A program made the position numbers and the translations under genes. The notes under the pieces were generated by a model that worked only from the letters and a program-made list of their open reading frames with translations, made no database searches and was not told where the DNA came from. From SOIA01 sp050116035 (lineage in GTDB: Bacteria; Acidobacteriota; Aminicenantia; Aminicenantales; Aminicenantaceae), in assembly GCA_050116035.1 (NCBI GenBank), contig JASFPJ010000248.1, positions 1 through 5,405 of the forward strand: a DNA stretch of 5,405 bases. The letters run 5' to 3'. Shown piece after piece: positions 4,870-5,405 of this stretch (within the stretch, counting starts at the first letter, position 1; every line of letters starts with the position of its first letter).

Positions 4870-5405
4870 TCATCGACATCGCTGCCAGTCAGAGTCGGTG
4901 TAGAAGTGTTCAAGCTCTTTCCATAACTCCTTAATATCACAGGTCATGATGATCAAGTCCTGCTTTTCCCCAGCCATATCCCGCACATAGTCTGGGATAA
5001 GGAGTTCTTCCCGAAATCCGAGTTTCCGGAAGATCCGCTGGGCTGCAATCTGAGGTCTCATCATCTTGACAACGACCTGATCCACGTTTTTTTCGACCGC
5101 AAGAAAATACAGCTCTCTCACCATGATCATTCCTAATCCCTTGTGCTGAAAGGGTCTGGCCACAATCACACGGAGTTCTCCCTGGTGTTTGCGCCATTCT
5201 TCGCCGGAAAGCTCAAGAGCTCCATCTGCGATAATCTCATCATCTTGCAGGGCAACCAGGCGAAAAACATTGCCTGCCTTGGTCATCTCAATCCTCTGTT
5301 GAACAATCTCTCTGTTGGTGACGTCAATCCTTAGATATTTTCGGTCCTCAGGGGGAAGGGAAGAGAAGAATTTCATCAGTCTGTTCAGATCTTTGACCTG
5401 AAGCT
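4870..5405 (-). CDS. GNAT-family N-acetyltransferase, 5' end outside window
   Basis: This is a GNAT-fold enzyme, expected to move an acetyl group from acetyl-CoA to an amine. The substrate is unknown. The frame is open from the stop at 4872-4870 to the right edge, giving 177 codons. An ATG at 5376 gives 168 residues but is probably internal. It has no Shine-Dalgarno, and the nine codons before it read LQVKDLNRL, which continues naturally into MKFFSSLPPEDRKYLRIDVT, the early helix of this family. Numbering from that Met: a central strand region about 38-58 (FRLVALQDDEIIADGALEL); GELRVIVARPF then QHKGLG (77-82), the acetyl-CoA pyrophosphate-binding loop (Q/RxxGxG); a following helix 84-96; and AAQRIFRKLGF (111-121), the second conserved motif. 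The C-terminus ends DLIIMTCDI followed by an acidic helical tail. A composite repeat and terminator-like hairpin follow, so it is probably not co-transcribed with the hydrolase. Confidence 0.87.
   Translation of the reverse strand, partial: LQVKDLNRLMKFFSSLPPEDRKYLRIDVTNREIVQQRIEMTKAGNVFRLVALQDDEIIADGALELSGEEWRKHQGELRVIVARPFQHKGLGMIMVRELYFLAVEKNVDQVVVKMMRPQIAAQRIFRKLGFREELLIPDYVRDMAGEKQDLIIMTCDIKELWKELEHFYTDSDWQRCR

Noticed and set aside
4937..5197. An 86-codon minus-strand ORF inside the acetyltransferase
   Set aside because: It overlaps the GNAT core motifs in another frame and its arginine- and glycine-rich translation resembles nothing known.
1..5405. tRNA, rRNA or riboswitch
   Set aside because: The two gaps are about 250 bp each and are largely accounted for by repeats, hairpins and promoter-like sequence. 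I saw no cloverleaf or known riboswitch core.

Overview
The window is a stretch of bacterial chromosome with moderate GC. All four recognisable genes lie on the minus strand, so they read from the right edge to the left. Three starts inside the window have good AGGAG-type ribosome binding sites. The gene types point to a Gram-negative or diderm bacterium from an environmental lineage: a secreted CocE/NonD hydrolase with a TPR segment, a large two-module FtsX/MacB-type permease, and palindromic repeats between genes. The style resembles Acidobacteriota, 'Aminicenantes' and Bacteroidota-like genomes. That placement is recall-based inference and has low confidence.

Layout in transcription order, right to left. 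(1) 5405-4870: a GNAT N-acetyltransferase whose true start lies beyond the right edge. (2) 4869-4619: a 251-bp gap holding a composite repeat, a terminator-like hairpin, and a candidate promoter with a perfect 13-bp palindrome. (3) 4618-2375: an exported 747-residue serine hydrolase of the alpha-amino-acid ester hydrolase (AEH) type. It has a signal peptide, an N-terminal TPR region, and a complete catalytic triad and carboxylate cluster. (4) 2363-1866: a small integral-membrane methyltransferase of the ICMT/PEMT superfamily, 11 bp after the hydrolase. Its Shine-Dalgarno directly follows the hydrolase stop codon, so the two almost certainly form an operon. (5) 1865-1618: a 248-bp gap with a second composite repeat, a third partial palindrome, and a probable promoter and RBS for the next gene. 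(6) 1617-1: the first 539 residues of an FtsX/MacB-type ABC transporter permease, cut by the left edge.

The tightest functional unit is the hydrolase-methyltransferase pair: an exported ester hydrolase beside a membrane enzyme from a family that includes carboxyl methyl-ester-forming members. Whether they act on the same molecule cannot be told from sequence. The most unusual non-coding signal is the matching architecture of the two gaps. Each carries a REP-like palindrome, a hairpin 14 nt further on, and a 27-nt motif ending just beyond the stop codon of a minus-strand gene. The palindrome is inverted in one copy, and one stem pair differs by a compensatory change. I see no RNA gene, CRISPR array, insertion-sequence transposase or clearly novel defence system.
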